Shown: positions 6,422-13,349, numbered from the stretch's first letter. The stretch is DNA of 14,428 nucleotides from DATAAZ01 sp036259875 (GCA_036259875.1 DATAAZ010000027.1:1-14428), one strand, 5' to 3'. Program-made: numbers and translations. The notes: generated by a model from the sequence alone, not told the origin.

Positions 6422-6979
6422 CTACGTTAGCGCGCGCTTGTAGCTTCGCTCGACTTCCGTCGCGAGCTCCTCGGCCGCAGCGACGCCGACCTTCATCGCC
6501 TCCGCAAACGGCGAGCCGTTGCCGCCGAGCGCCTGCTCGAGGCGGGCCGACGCGAGACCGATCGCGTCGAGGTACTCGACGCTCGCGATGCGCGGCGCCG
6601 GCCGGAGTACCTCCTGGAGGTCCGCGGCGGCCACCTCTGCCTCCTCGATTCCCTCCGGGTTCTCCGTCAGTCGGAGCTCGACGAGCCGGGCGCGCAGCTC
6701 GCCGACGTCGCCGCCGCCTGCACTCTCCTCCGCGAGCTCGCACAGCGCGGCGATCGAAACCGCATCGCGGACGACTCGGCGATCGTCGATCGCTGCGCCG
6801 GAGGGGTCGAGCGCGAGCCAGCGCCGCTCCTCGCCGCGGACGAAGGCGCAGACGTACACGCGCTTCCCCGTGCCGAGCTCCGCGGGCACGACGCCGGCCA
6901 CCTCTTCGCCCGCCTCGGCGAAGCGAACCGCCGCCGCGCGCGCGGCCCCGATCTCCTCCGCAAGCCCCACGCGGGACAC
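6422..6979 (-). CDS. Protein of unknown function (185 aa)
   Basis: A predicted soluble protein of 185 residues. The N-terminal half mixes strands and helices (KRVYVCAFV, then RRWLALDPSGAAIDDRRVVRD). The C-terminal half is largely helical and acidic, ending AEELATEVERSYKRALT. No motif or family was recognised. An open frame continues far upstream, but it runs antisense through the beta-lactamase-like gene and is an artefact. GTG at 6979 is preferred because GAGG lies five bases before it; GTG at 6970 is the alternative. The start lies only 15 bp from the divergent ATG at 6995, and the Shine-Dalgarno overlaps the other gene's putative -10. It is the first gene of the unit leading to proline dehydrogenase. 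Confidence 0.65.
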   Translation of the reverse strand: MSRVGLAEEIGAARAAAVRFAEAGEEVAGVVPAELGTGKRVYVCAFVRGEERRWLALDPSGAAIDDRRVVRDAVSIAALCELAEESAGGGDVGELRARLVELRLTENPEGIEEAEVAAADLQEVLRPAPRIASVEYLDAIGLASARLEQALGGNGSPFAEAMKVGVAAAEELATEVERSYKRALT

Positions 6980-6981
6980 GT

Positions 6982-6987
6982 TAGCCT
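6982..6987 (+). promoter_or_regulatory. Putative -10 element for the beta-lactamase-like gene
   Basis: TAGCCT with a seven-base gap to ATG 6995. The same bases lie within the leader and Shine-Dalgarno region of the divergent minus-strand gene starting at 6979, so the two expression signals overlap physically. Confidence 0.4.
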
Positions 6988-6994
6988 CGGCCTG

Positions 6995-8143
6995 ATGGCG
7001 TTCGCGCTCGCCCCCGAGATGCCCGCTCACGTCGACCGGCCGGCGATCTCCGCGCCCGGGCCGAGGGAGGTGGCGTTCGGACGCGTCGCGGGCTACGTGG
7101 CGCGAGGAACGCACCGGGTCGTCGTGTTGATCGACGGCGAGAAGGCCGGAGCAGAACGGGTCCGCGGGAGGCGCTTCGAGCTCCGGGTTGACGTTCCGCC
7201 GCGCGACACGTCGATGCGCGTCGTCGCCGAGGACGCGCTCGGCAACAGCTCGACCGTCACGGTCGCGCCGGTGTTCGGCCTGGGGCGGCTCGCGCCGACG
7301 CCCGCGTCCGAGCCGTACGAGGACCCCGGCCTCGCGCGCGAGGTCCGCCGGCTCGTCGACGCCTTTCCCGGAACCTCCGGCGTCTACGTCGAGAATCTCG
7401 CGACGGGTGCGGGCGCGGCGTGGAACGCGCGCGCCCGCTTCGCGGCCGCCTCCACGGTCAAGCTCGCGATCGCCGTCGAAGTGCTGCGTGTGCTCGAGGC
7501 TCGACCCCCGCCGCTCTCCGACGAGGCGCGGCTGCTCGAGCTCATGCTCGCGCACTCGGACAACGAGGCGGCGAATGAGCTCCTCGAGTGGCTCGGCGGC
7601 TCGGACGAAGGGGGTGCCGCAGAAGTGAACGCGCTCCTCGCCGCGCTGGGGCTTACGGATTCATACCTCTACGGCGGCTTCCTGGTCGCGGACGGTGAGC
7701 GGGAGCCGATCCCGCTCACCGTCGAGAGCGAGCCGCCGTTCGAAGGCAAGTACACGACCGCGTGGGACCTAGCCCGGCTCCACCGCGCCGTTCACCTCGC
7801 GGCACAGGGAGGCGGTCCGCTCCTCGCCGCAGGCGGCTCGTTCACGGCCGCCGACGCCCGTCACCTTCTTTGGATCCTCGCCCACGCGGCCGACCGGGGC
7901 AAGATCGACCGCTACCTCGGCGGCGAAGCGATCGTCGCCCACAAGGCGGGCTGGACGACGGAGGTACGCCATGACACCGGGCTCGTCTACGCGGACGGCA
8001 CCGTCTTCGTCGTCTCGGTGATGACGTGGACGGGCGGCGGCGCGGGCGATGCCTCGGACGACTTCGCCGGCCGGGTTGCCGAGGCCGCGCTGCAGCGCTT
8101 CCGCGCGACACGCGAGGAGTCGGAGGAAAACGCGGCGGCGTAG
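6995..8143 (+). CDS. Class A beta-lactamase-fold serine hydrolase with N-terminal beta domain
   Basis: A 382-residue protein. Residues about 10-100 form a beta-rich, Ig-like segment (REVAFGRVAGYV, RVVVLIDGEKAG). Residues about 110-370 are a penicillin-interacting serine enzyme domain with the SxxK motif S153-T-V-K156, the SDN motif at 188-190 (AHSDNEAANEL) and a KTG-equivalent K317-A-G (HKAGWT). The omega-loop glutamate of true class A lactamases is not obvious, so it may be a peptidase or carboxypeptidase-like relative rather than a resistance enzyme. No convincing signal peptide is visible after ATG 6995, which is odd because most relatives are exported. The N-terminus may be misplaced or the protein cytoplasmic. 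A TAGCCT hexamer seven bases upstream supports this start. It is followed after 44 bp by the coiled-coil gene. Confidence 0.8.
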   Translation: MAFALAPEMPAHVDRPAISAPGPREVAFGRVAGYVARGTHRVVVLIDGEKAGAERVRGRRFELRVDVPPRDTSMRVVAEDALGNSSTVTVAPVFGLGRLAPTPASEPYEDPGLAREVRRLVDAFPGTSGVYVENLATGAGAAWNARARFAAASTVKLAIAVEVLRVLEARPPPLSDEARLLELMLAHSDNEAANELLEWLGGSDEGGAAEVNALLAALGLTDSYLYGGFLVADGEREPIPLTVESEPPFEGKYTTAWDLARLHRAVHLAAQGGGPLLAAGGSFTAADARHLLWILAHAADRGKIDRYLGGEAIVAHKAGWTTEVRHDTGLVYADGTVFVVSVMTWTGGGAGDASDDFAGRVAEAALQRFRATREESEENAAA

Positions 8144-8174
8144 AGCCTCCTAGCCGCTCGGCCGTCCGCAGCCG

Positions 8175-8180
8175 TACGAT
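8175..8180 (+). promoter_or_regulatory. Putative -10 element for the coiled-coil gene
   Basis: TACGAT with a seven-base gap to ATG 8188 and no Shine-Dalgarno between. This again fits a leaderless start. Confidence 0.4.
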
Positions 8181-8187
8181 CCCGTCG

Positions 8188-9519
8188 ATGGAGACGATCT
8201 TCACGATCGCGTTCGCCGCCGGGTTCGCGCTCGTCGGCGCGTCCGTCGTGGCCGTCGTCGTCGGGCGCGCGCGCGAGCGCTTCCTCGTCGTCTCGACCGC
8301 CCTTCTCGCCGCCGCCTCGGCCCTCTCCGCGGTCGCGCTCGGAATCGACCTTGCCGACTCCTACATGGACACCGGCCCGCTCGTCCTCGCCGCGGCGGGG
8401 CTCGCCGCCGCCGCGGTCGCCGAGGCGGGCCTCGTCGCGCTCGTGCGCGGCCTCGGCCGCCTGCGCGACGAGGAGCGAGTGGCCGACGCCGCGCGCGAGC
8501 GGATCGCGCGGGCGCTCGATGCGCACGCGAAGGAGCGCACGCGCGAGCTCGAGCGCGTGCTCGCCCGGGAGCGGGCGAACGCGACGCACCTGCTCGGACA
8601 GCAGGAGCGCAGGCTGACGCACGAGCGTCGCGATCTCGTCGCGCGTCAGGCCGACCGCGCCCGATCCGAGCTCGCGCGCTCGATCGAGCAGGTCCAGGAG
8701 CGCCTCGAGCAGCGGCTCACCGCATGGGCGGCCGACCTTGACCGCGGTCAGCGTGGCCTCGAGGCGAGGCTGAACGAGCTCGCGCAGCGCCAAGGCGAGG
8801 CGATCAAGGCCTACGAGGCGCGGCTCGCGGCCGATTCCGACCACCTGCGGACGACCACCGAGGAGCAGCAGGCGGCACTTACGCGCCTTCGCGCCGAGCT
8901 CCAGCAGGTCGGCAGCGAGCTCGTCGAGGAAGGCCGCCTCGAGATCGAGGCGCACGCCGACGAGCGCCGCCGCGCGCTCTCCGACCTGGCGAGCCGCCTG
9001 CGCGAGAACGAGCGCGAGCTGCGCGAGCGCCTCGACCGCGAGGAAGCCGAGGCCCTAGCGCGGATCTCCGGATCGTTCGCCGAAATCGAGCGGCGCCAGC
9101 GCGAGACCCTCGAGCGGACGCTCGACCGCGCCGCCGGCCGCCTCGCAGAGGACGCGGAACGGCGGTTCGACGCGCAGATCCGCGAGTCGCGGGAGAAGGC
9201 GGCCGAGCGCCTCTCGCACGAGCTCGAGAAGGCGATGGAGCAGTTCGTGCGACGGGCGGAGAAGGAGATCGCGGAGCGGATCAACGAGGCGGCCCGCGAG
9301 GCGGCCGGCCGCCTCGAGCGCCGAATCGCGGACGTGACGCGTGCGGCCGAGTCGCAGCAGGAGCTCTCCGCGGAGCGCGTCGCCGAGCTGAGCGAGCGGC
9401 TCAACGCGGCGCTGGCACGGGCGGAGGACAGGATCGCCGCTTTCGAGGCCCAAATCGAGACCGAAGTGAGCGTGAAGCTCGAGGCGCTCGAGCGGTCGAT
9501 CCGCGCCGCCGACGTGTAA
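8188..9519 (+). CDS. Membrane-anchored long coiled-coil protein
   Basis: A 443-residue protein with three hydrophobic segments at the N-terminus (about 4-26, 32-54 and 62-87). These are followed by some 350 residues of nearly uninterrupted alpha helix rich in Arg, Glu, Ala and Leu. Heptad-like repeats such as RELERVLARERA, QERLEQRLTAWAADL and RRQRETLERTLDRAAGRL run to the C-terminus. No enzymatic motif is visible. The architecture suggests a structural or scaffolding protein with a cytoplasmic coiled coil, loosely reminiscent of apolipoprotein A/E-like or RmuC-like helical regions, but no family is assigned. An open frame extends upstream to 8026 inside the previous gene. ATG 8188 is chosen because it begins the first membrane helix and has TACGAT seven bases upstream. 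The TAA stop overlaps a small downstream ATG. Confidence 0.82.
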   Translation: METIFTIAFAAGFALVGASVVAVVVGRARERFLVVSTALLAAASALSAVALGIDLADSYMDTGPLVLAAAGLAAAAVAEAGLVALVRGLGRLRDEERVADAARERIARALDAHAKERTRELERVLARERANATHLLGQQERRLTHERRDLVARQADRARSELARSIEQVQERLEQRLTAWAADLDRGQRGLEARLNELAQRQGEAIKAYEARLAADSDHLRTTTEEQQAALTRLRAELQQVGSELVEEGRLEIEAHADERRRALSDLASRLRENERELRERLDREEAEALARISGSFAEIERRQRETLERTLDRAAGRLAEDAERRFDAQIRESREKAAERLSHELEKAMEQFVRRAEKEIAERINEAAREAAGRLERRIADVTRAAESQQELSAERVAELSERLNAALARAEDRIAAFEAQIETEVSVKLEALERSIRAADV

Positions 9520-9623
9520 TGACCTTGACCGGCCCGTACACGCTGGTCGCGCGGCTGTCCGCCAACAAATCCGAGCAGGGATCGTCAACGCGAGCACGAA
9601 CAGGCGCGGCGTGGAAGAGCTGA
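9519..9623 (+). CDS. Possible 34-codon ORF linking two genes
   Basis: A short frame that starts ATG at 9519-9521, sharing a base with the TAA of the coiled-coil gene (TAATG). It ends TGA at 9621-9623, sharing a base with the ATG of the next gene (TGATG). This geometry is typical of translational reinitiation. The product starts MTLTGPYTLVARLSANK, is basic, and has no known motif. The first sixteen or so codons have G or C at every third position; later codons have several A-ending ones, so the second half looks less coding-like. It may be a real small protein, a coupling leader or chance. Confidence 0.3.
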   Translation: MTLTGPYTLVARLSANKSEQGSSTRARTGAAWKS

Positions 9624-9826
9624 TGGACGACGTGATCGCGATCGACGAGCTGCGCGACGAGCGTGCGAAGGTCGAGAGCTGGCGGCTCCACGTCCTGATC
9701 GAGGCCGGTTACCCCCTCCCTCTCGCCGAGCGGATCGCGCAAAGCGGCGCCGATCTGCACGACGCGGTGACCCTCGTCACCCGACGCGGCTGCGACCCCG
9801 ACGTCGCGGCGCGGATACTGCTCTAG
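9623..9826 (+). CDS. Small helical protein of unknown function
   Basis: Predicted 67 residues, starting MDDVIAIDELRDERAKVESW. It contains helices including WRLHVLIEAGYPLPLAERIAQ, an ADLHDAVTLVTRRGC segment, and a C-terminal PDVAARILL. The pattern of an EAGY element followed by a helix pair and a terminal A-x-RILL resembles small proteins common in high-GC actinobacteria, but no function is known. GTG at 9611 would add four residues. ATG 9623 is preferred because GGAAGAG precedes it and it overlaps the stop of the short ORF upstream. Its TAG stop lies within a CTAG tetranucleotide shared with the converging minus-strand gene. Confidence 0.65.
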   Translation: MDDVIAIDELRDERAKVESWRLHVLIEAGYPLPLAERIAQSGADLHDAVTLVTRRGCDPDVAARILL

Positions 9827-10050
9827 ACGTCCGCGCCCTCGCCGCTCGGCCGAACGGCGGCGCCCGGGTTTTCGGCACGCCACTCGCCGAGGTCGCGGAG
9901 CGTCTGGATTCGGTCGGTCCGCTCGCTCACGCTTCGGATCGGCACGACCTCGACCGTCCCGCGCGGCTCGTGGACCGCGAGATAGTCCCGTCGTCGGAAG
10001 AACCGGACGAGGCTCTCGGCTGCCTGGTGGTCGTCGACTCGGAGCTTCAT
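9823..10050 (-). CDS. Small protein of unknown function
   Basis: Predicted 75 residues, starting MKLRVDDHQAAESLVRFFRR. Segments RRDYLAVHEPRGTVEVVPI and LRDLGEWRAENPGAAV follow; the alternation suggests a small alpha/beta fold. No motif, membrane segment or signal peptide is visible and the family is not recognised. A longer GTG start at 10134 exists, but the added residues look non-conserved and would run into the xseA promoter region. ATG 10050 is therefore preferred, although no Shine-Dalgarno or -10-like hexamer is seen near it. The gene converges on the plus-strand small gene, with both TAG stops formed from one CTAG (9823-9826). Confidence 0.6.
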   Translation of the reverse strand: MKLRVDDHQAAESLVRFFRRRDYLAVHEPRGTVEVVPIRSVSERTDRIQTLRDLGEWRAENPGAAVRPSGEGADV

Positions 10051-10130
10051 GGCCGCAGTCTCGGGAGGGACTTCGGCCCGCCCTGCGTCACCGATTGGGA
10101 CGCAAACGGCGCGCGAAGCTTGTGCTTTCC

Positions 10131-10148
10131 TCACCTTCTCTCACCTTC
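10131..10148 (+). repeat. Short direct repeat upstream of xseA
   Basis: TCACCTTC occurs at 10131-10138 and again at 10141-10148. The ten-base period would place both copies on the same DNA face. It sits just upstream of the putative -10 of xseA and could be an activator or repressor site, or chance. The rest of the 118-bp divergent spacer (10051-10168) shows nothing else recognisable. Confidence 0.3.
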
Positions 10149-10156
10149 GTGACGGC

Positions 10157-10162
10157 TAGATT
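10157..10162 (+). promoter_or_regulatory. Putative -10 element for xseA
   Basis: TAGATT with a six-base gap to GTG 10169. This is the exact spacing expected for transcription to start at the first base of the start codon. Confidence 0.5.
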
Positions 10163-10168
10163 GGCCCC

Positions 10169-11326
10169 GTGATCGGCTCCGACCCGGCCCCGTACGGCGA
10201 CCGCAAGGTGTACTCCGTCTCGGCGTTCAACCGCGGCGTCGCATCGTGGCTCGAGCGGCTGCCGACGGTCTGGGTCGAGGGCGAGGTGACGGACCTGCGG
10301 CGGCAGGAGGGCTGGCAGAGCGTCTTCTTCACGCTCAAGGACCCTCTCGACGGCGCGTGCCTTCCCGTTTCGATCCCGCGCGCACGGTTCGACGCGCTTC
10401 GGATCAAGCTGGCCAACGGGATGACGGTCCACGTCTTCGGTCGCCCGGAGCTCTTCGCCGCGCGAGCGGCCTTTCGCCTCCGCGCGCTCTCCGTCGAGCC
10501 GCTCGGGCTCGGCGCCCTGCTCGCCGCCCTCGAGCGGCTGAAGACGAGGCTTGCGGCCGAGGGGCTCTTCGACGACGCGCGCAAGCGACCGCTCCCGCTC
10601 CTCCCGCGCCGTGTCGCCCTCGTCACCGGCCCCGACGCGGCCGCGAAGCGCGACTTCGTGACCGCCGTCCTGGCCCGCTTCCCGCCGACCCGAATCCTGA
10701 TCGCCGAGACCGCGGTTCAGGGGCCGACGGCGGCGCGCGCGATTGCCGAGACCGTCCGGGCGGCGGCAGCCGAGCCCGAGATCGACGTGGTCGTGCTCGG
10801 CCGGGGCGGCGGCAGCTTCGAGGATCTCCTTCCCTTCAGCGACGAGCGCGTCGTCCGTGCCGTCGCCGCGTGTCCGGTGCCCGTGGTCTCGGCGGTCGGG
10901 CACGAGCAGGACACGCCGCTCTGCGACCTCGCCGCCGACGCGCGGGCGTCGACGCCGACCGCGGCGGCGCGGCTCGTCGTGCCGGACGGCGACGAGCTGC
11001 GGGGGCGCCTCGATGCGCTTCAGGCGGCACTCGCGCGCGAGTGCAGGCGAACGCTCGAGCGGGCGCGCGTACGGGTCGACGCCGATGCCGCCCGGCTCGC
11101 GCGCGCACCCGCGACGCTCGTCGAGCGCAAGCGCGCGTCCGTGGAGGCGCTCGCTGGCCGCCTGCGCGCGCTCTCGCCGCGCTCGACGCTCGCGCGTGGC
11201 TACGCGATCGTTCGCCGCGGCCCGGAACTCGTCCGCGCGGCGGCGTCGCTGACGGCGGGCGAGCGCGTCGACGTCGAGCTCGCGGAAGGACGCTTCGGCG
11301 CCCGCGTCGAGGAGACGGCGCCGTGA
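10169..11326 (+). CDS. xseA: Exodeoxyribonuclease VII large subunit
   Basis: A 385-residue large subunit of exonuclease VII, which with XseB degrades single-stranded DNA from both ends in repair and recombination. The N-terminal OB-fold (about residues 10-100) begins VYSVSAFNRGVASWLE and contains VWVEGEVTDLRR. The catalytic domain carries VALVTGPDAAAKRDF, VVVLGRGGGSFEDLLPFSDE and VVSAVGHEQDTPLCDLAADARASTPTAAA, the family signatures. A helical C-terminal region follows, with the conserved LARGYAIV near the end. It is somewhat shorter than the 456-residue E. coli protein, mainly in the helical part. The start is GTG 10169, preceded by TAGATT at leaderless spacing. The TGA stop overlaps the xseB GTG (GTGA), a classic coupled pair. 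Confidence 0.95.
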   Translation: MIGSDPAPYGDRKVYSVSAFNRGVASWLERLPTVWVEGEVTDLRRQEGWQSVFFTLKDPLDGACLPVSIPRARFDALRIKLANGMTVHVFGRPELFAARAAFRLRALSVEPLGLGALLAALERLKTRLAAEGLFDDARKRPLPLLPRRVALVTGPDAAAKRDFVTAVLARFPPTRILIAETAVQGPTAARAIAETVRAAAAEPEIDVVVLGRGGGSFEDLLPFSDERVVRAVAACPVPVVSAVGHEQDTPLCDLAADARASTPTAAARLVVPDGDELRGRLDALQAALARECRRTLERARVRVDADAARLARAPATLVERKRASVEALAGRLRALSPRSTLARGYAIVRRGPELVRAAASLTAGERVDVELAEGRFGARVEETAP

Positions 11327-11541
11327 ACGGCGAAGAGGCGCTCACCTTCGAGCAGGCCCGTGCAGAGCTCGAGCGGATCGTGGCCGAGCTCGAAAGCGGC
11401 CGCGCGTCGCTCGACGACGCGCTCGCGCTCTGGGAACGCGGCGAGCACCTCTACCGTCACTGCGTCGCGAAGCTCGAGGCGGCCGAGGCGCGGATCGAGG
11501 AGCTCGGTAAGCGAACGGAGTCAGCGAGACCGTCGGCCTGA
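11323..11541 (+). CDS. xseB: Exodeoxyribonuclease VII small subunit
   Basis: A 72-residue small subunit. It contains the XseB helical hairpin: LTFEQARAELERIVAELESG, then the signature LDDALALWERGEHLYRHC, followed by KLEAAEARIEEL. The protein packs on the XseA helical region and is needed for assembly of the nuclease. The start is GTG 11323, overlapping the xseA stop by four bases and giving stoichiometric coupled translation. The C-terminal dozen residues (KRTESARPSA) are variable in the family. The downstream methyltransferase remnant begins at or before this gene's stop. Confidence 0.93.
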   Translation: MNGEEALTFEQARAELERIVAELESGRASLDDALALWERGEHLYRHCVAKLEAAEARIEELGKRTESARPSA

Positions 11542-12138
11542 CCGGCTGGCTCGACGAGCTGATGGCGGCCCGGTCCGAAAGAAGGGCGTCGTCGACCTGC
11601 GCCGGCGCCTGCTCGCCTCGCTCGAGGGCGAAGTCGTCGAGATCGGCGCCGCAACCGGGCTCGACTCGATTGGTACGAGCGCGCGGAGACCATCGTCGCG
11701 GTCGAGCCGGATCCGGGGATGGCAAGGCCGCTTCGCGCGCGCGCATCCGCCGCCCGAGCGTCCCGTCTCGCTCGTGGCCGCGTCTGCCGAGGCGTGCCGT
11801 TCCCGGAGTCGAGCTTCGACGCGGCCGTCTCGACCTCGTCCTCTTTCGGTGTGGAATCCCACTGCGGCGCTCACCGAGCTTCGGCGCGTCCTACGCCCGG
11901 GCGGCCCGCTCGTCGTGCTGGAGCACGTCGGCGGCACCCGACGGGTCGCGCCCTGGCAGGACCGGCTGACGCCGCGCCACCGAAGCCGATGGGGAACTGC
12001 CATCTCGACCGCGACACGCCGGCCTCCGTCCGCGCGGCCGGCTTCGACCCGACCGGCGTCGTCCGCGCCGAGCTGCCGCGACAGCCCGCGCTCTACCGTG
12101 CGGCGACCCTCGGGCGAGCAACCAGGATCTCCTCGTAG
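11538..12138 (+). pseudogene. Class I SAM-dependent methyltransferase, multiply frameshifted
   Basis: Pieces of one UbiE/COQ5-like methyltransferase lie in order but in changing frames. They are LDELMAARSE, then VVDLRRRLLASLEGEVVEIGAATGLD (SAM motif I), WYERAETIVAVEPDPGMARPL (motif II acidic turn), PPERPVSLVAASAEA, VPFPESSFDAAVST, then TAALTELRRVLRPGGPLVVLEHV, and NCHLDRDTPASVRAAGF to the TAG at 12136-12138. Frame changes fall near 11579, 11671, 11752, 11794, within 11833-11858 (at least two) and near 11994. Most look like single-base losses, for example ATCTGG to ATTGG. No internal nonsense codons appear in the correct pieces. Either the gene decayed recently or the local sequence has indel errors. 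The left boundary is approximate. The 3' end overlaps the DNA methylase gene by 46 bp. Confidence 0.8.
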
Positions 12139-13304
12139 TACTCGCCGTTTCGTCGCCCCGTGCGCCGGTTCACGTGGCGCACGACGCGGTCCTCGAGCGC
12201 GAGGCCGGCAGCCTCGAGGATCGCGTCGTAGAGGCCGCGGGAGTCGTTGACGACAACAACGATGCGCCCCCGCGGGCGAAGGCCCCGTGCGGCGCGGCGG
12301 AGCACGGCCGCGACGTCGTCGCAATACCCCCTGATGCTCCGCCCGATCTCGCTTGCGTCGTGCCGTCCGAGCTCGAGAAGCTCGAACGCGTACGCGTGCT
12401 GCTCGTGGTAGTCGATGAGCCCCGGGTACGGCGGCGACGTCAGCACGAGATCGACGGGCGCAGGCGGATCCAGCGCGCGGGCGTCGCCGTGGAGGACGGA
12501 GACGTCGGCACAGGCACGGACGGCCCCGAACTCCTGGACACGCCGGGCGGCGTCCCGGACGTAGCGGCGCAGGAACTTCGCCGCCTCGCCGACCGGGCGG
12601 CACACGCGCCGGTGCTTGTGGCAGAAGTACTCGCCACGCACGGGCTCGCGCGGGAAGTCGAGGTCGTCGTGACGGGCGAGGCGGGCCGACCGGGCGGCCC
12701 GCGAGAGGACGACCTGCCAGAGCTCGGGGTAGGCGGTCGCGGCGACGCGATCGCGGAACGCGAGGAGCTCGGCGACCGAGCGAGGCGCGAACCACCGGGC
12801 AAGGTAGGGAGACGGATCGGGCACATCCGCGTCACGCTCTGGGCTCGAACCGCGCGCCATCCGGGTGAGTTCCCGCGCTACGCTCGACCGCGAGGGGGAG
12901 TCTCCGGGGGGTACCCCGGGGGAGGTGTCGCGCGAGGCGCCGGCGCGCGCGCGAGCGGGCTCGCTTAGGCGCATGACGTCGGCAAGGAGCTCCGCCGGGG
13001 CGTACGTCGCCGTCTTGACGCGCATGAGGAGGCAGTTGAACGCCGAGATGTCGCAGCCGGCGGCGCGCATGCCGAGCGCGTTCGCCTCGACGAGCGTCGT
13101 TCCGGACCCCGCGAACGGATCCCACACGAGGTCACCGCGCCGTGCGTACCGCCGCAGGAACACCTCGGCGAGCTGCGGAACGAACTTGCCGAGGTAGGGG
13201 TGGAGCCGGTGGACGTGCTTCGTCCGCTCGCGTTCGGGTAGCTGCTCCTCGGACCACGAGAGCTCGAGGTCGATCTCACGGTAGAGCGCGGCCTGCGTGC
13301 GCAC
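12093..13304 (-). CDS. DNA methylase (N4-cytosine/N6-adenine type), solitary
   Basis: A 403-residue protein with a SAM-binding motif WDPFAGSGTTLVEA (61-74) and, much later, the catalytic motif LTSPPYPGLIDY (288-299). SAM motif before SPPY is the opposite order to the common beta-class enzymes. A conserved KHVHRLHPYLGKFVP segment precedes motif I. Between the motifs is a low-complexity insert (about 119-165) rich in Ser, Pro, Gly and Arg, then a basic region with Cys/His (EYFCHKHRRVC) that may be part of target recognition. No restriction enzyme is nearby, so it is probably an orphan methylase. GTG 13304 is preferred; ATG 13355 is possible, but its extra codons include rare ATA, CGA and TCA and it would abut the divergent start at 13364. 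Nucleic-acid substrate other than DNA is not excluded. Confidence 0.8.
   Translation of the reverse strand: MRTQAALYREIDLELSWSEEQLPERERTKHVHRLHPYLGKFVPQLAEVFLRRYARRGDLVWDPFAGSGTTLVEANALGMRAAGCDISAFNCLLMRVKTATYAPAELLADVMRLSEPARARAGASRDTSPGVPPGDSPSRSSVARELTRMARGSSPERDADVPDPSPYLARWFAPRSVAELLAFRDRVAATAYPELWQVVLSRAARSARLARHDDLDFPREPVRGEYFCHKHRRVCRPVGEAAKFLRRYVRDAARRVQEFGAVRACADVSVLHGDARALDPPAPVDLVLTSPPYPGLIDYHEQHAYAFELLELGRHDASEIGRSIRGYCDDVAAVLRRAARGLRPRGRIVVVVNDSRGLYDAILEAAGLALEDRVVRHVNRRTGRRNGEYYEEILVARPRVAAR
12894..12925 (+). other. G-run cluster inside the DNA methylase gene
   Basis: The plus strand carries G5 (12894-12898), G6 (12906-12911), G5 (12918-12922) and GG (12924-12925). Between them sits the palindrome GGGGTACCCC (12908-12917). 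On the coding strand this encodes the Ser/Pro/Gly linker. It could form a G-quadruplex or hairpin, or simply reflect codon choice for a flexible linker. Confidence 0.4.
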
Positions 13305-13349
13305 CGGTGATCGGTTCGGCGGCCGCGGCCCGCCCCCTCCCCACCGGTT

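Noticed and set aside
6980..7555. Upstream extension of the 185-residue unknown gene to 377 codons
   Set aside because: The extension is antisense to the beta-lactamase-like domain, and a GTG with GAGG lies at 6979.
6995..8143. An antibiotic resistance gene
   Set aside because: The key motifs show a serine-enzyme fold only; the omega-loop glutamate and an export signal are not evident.
7987..8955. A 322-codon minus-strand frame opposite the coiled-coil gene
   Set aside because: It spans the end of one plus gene and the middle of another and encodes low-complexity Arg/Gly/Asp-rich sequence.
8500..9500. Repeated GAGCTCGAG-like words suggesting a DNA tandem repeat
   Set aside because: They come from recurring Glu-Leu-Glu/Arg codons in the coiled coil; there is no fixed period at DNA level.
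9525..9530. TTGACC as a -35 promoter element for the small gene at 9623
   Set aside because: No -10-like hexamer is found 16-18 bases downstream, and the gene is better explained by translational coupling.
11521..12795. A long minus-strand open frame of 424 codons
   Set aside because: It lies antisense to the methyltransferase remnant and out of frame within the DNA methylase. Its Arg/Pro-rich product is typical of shadow frames in GC-rich DNA.
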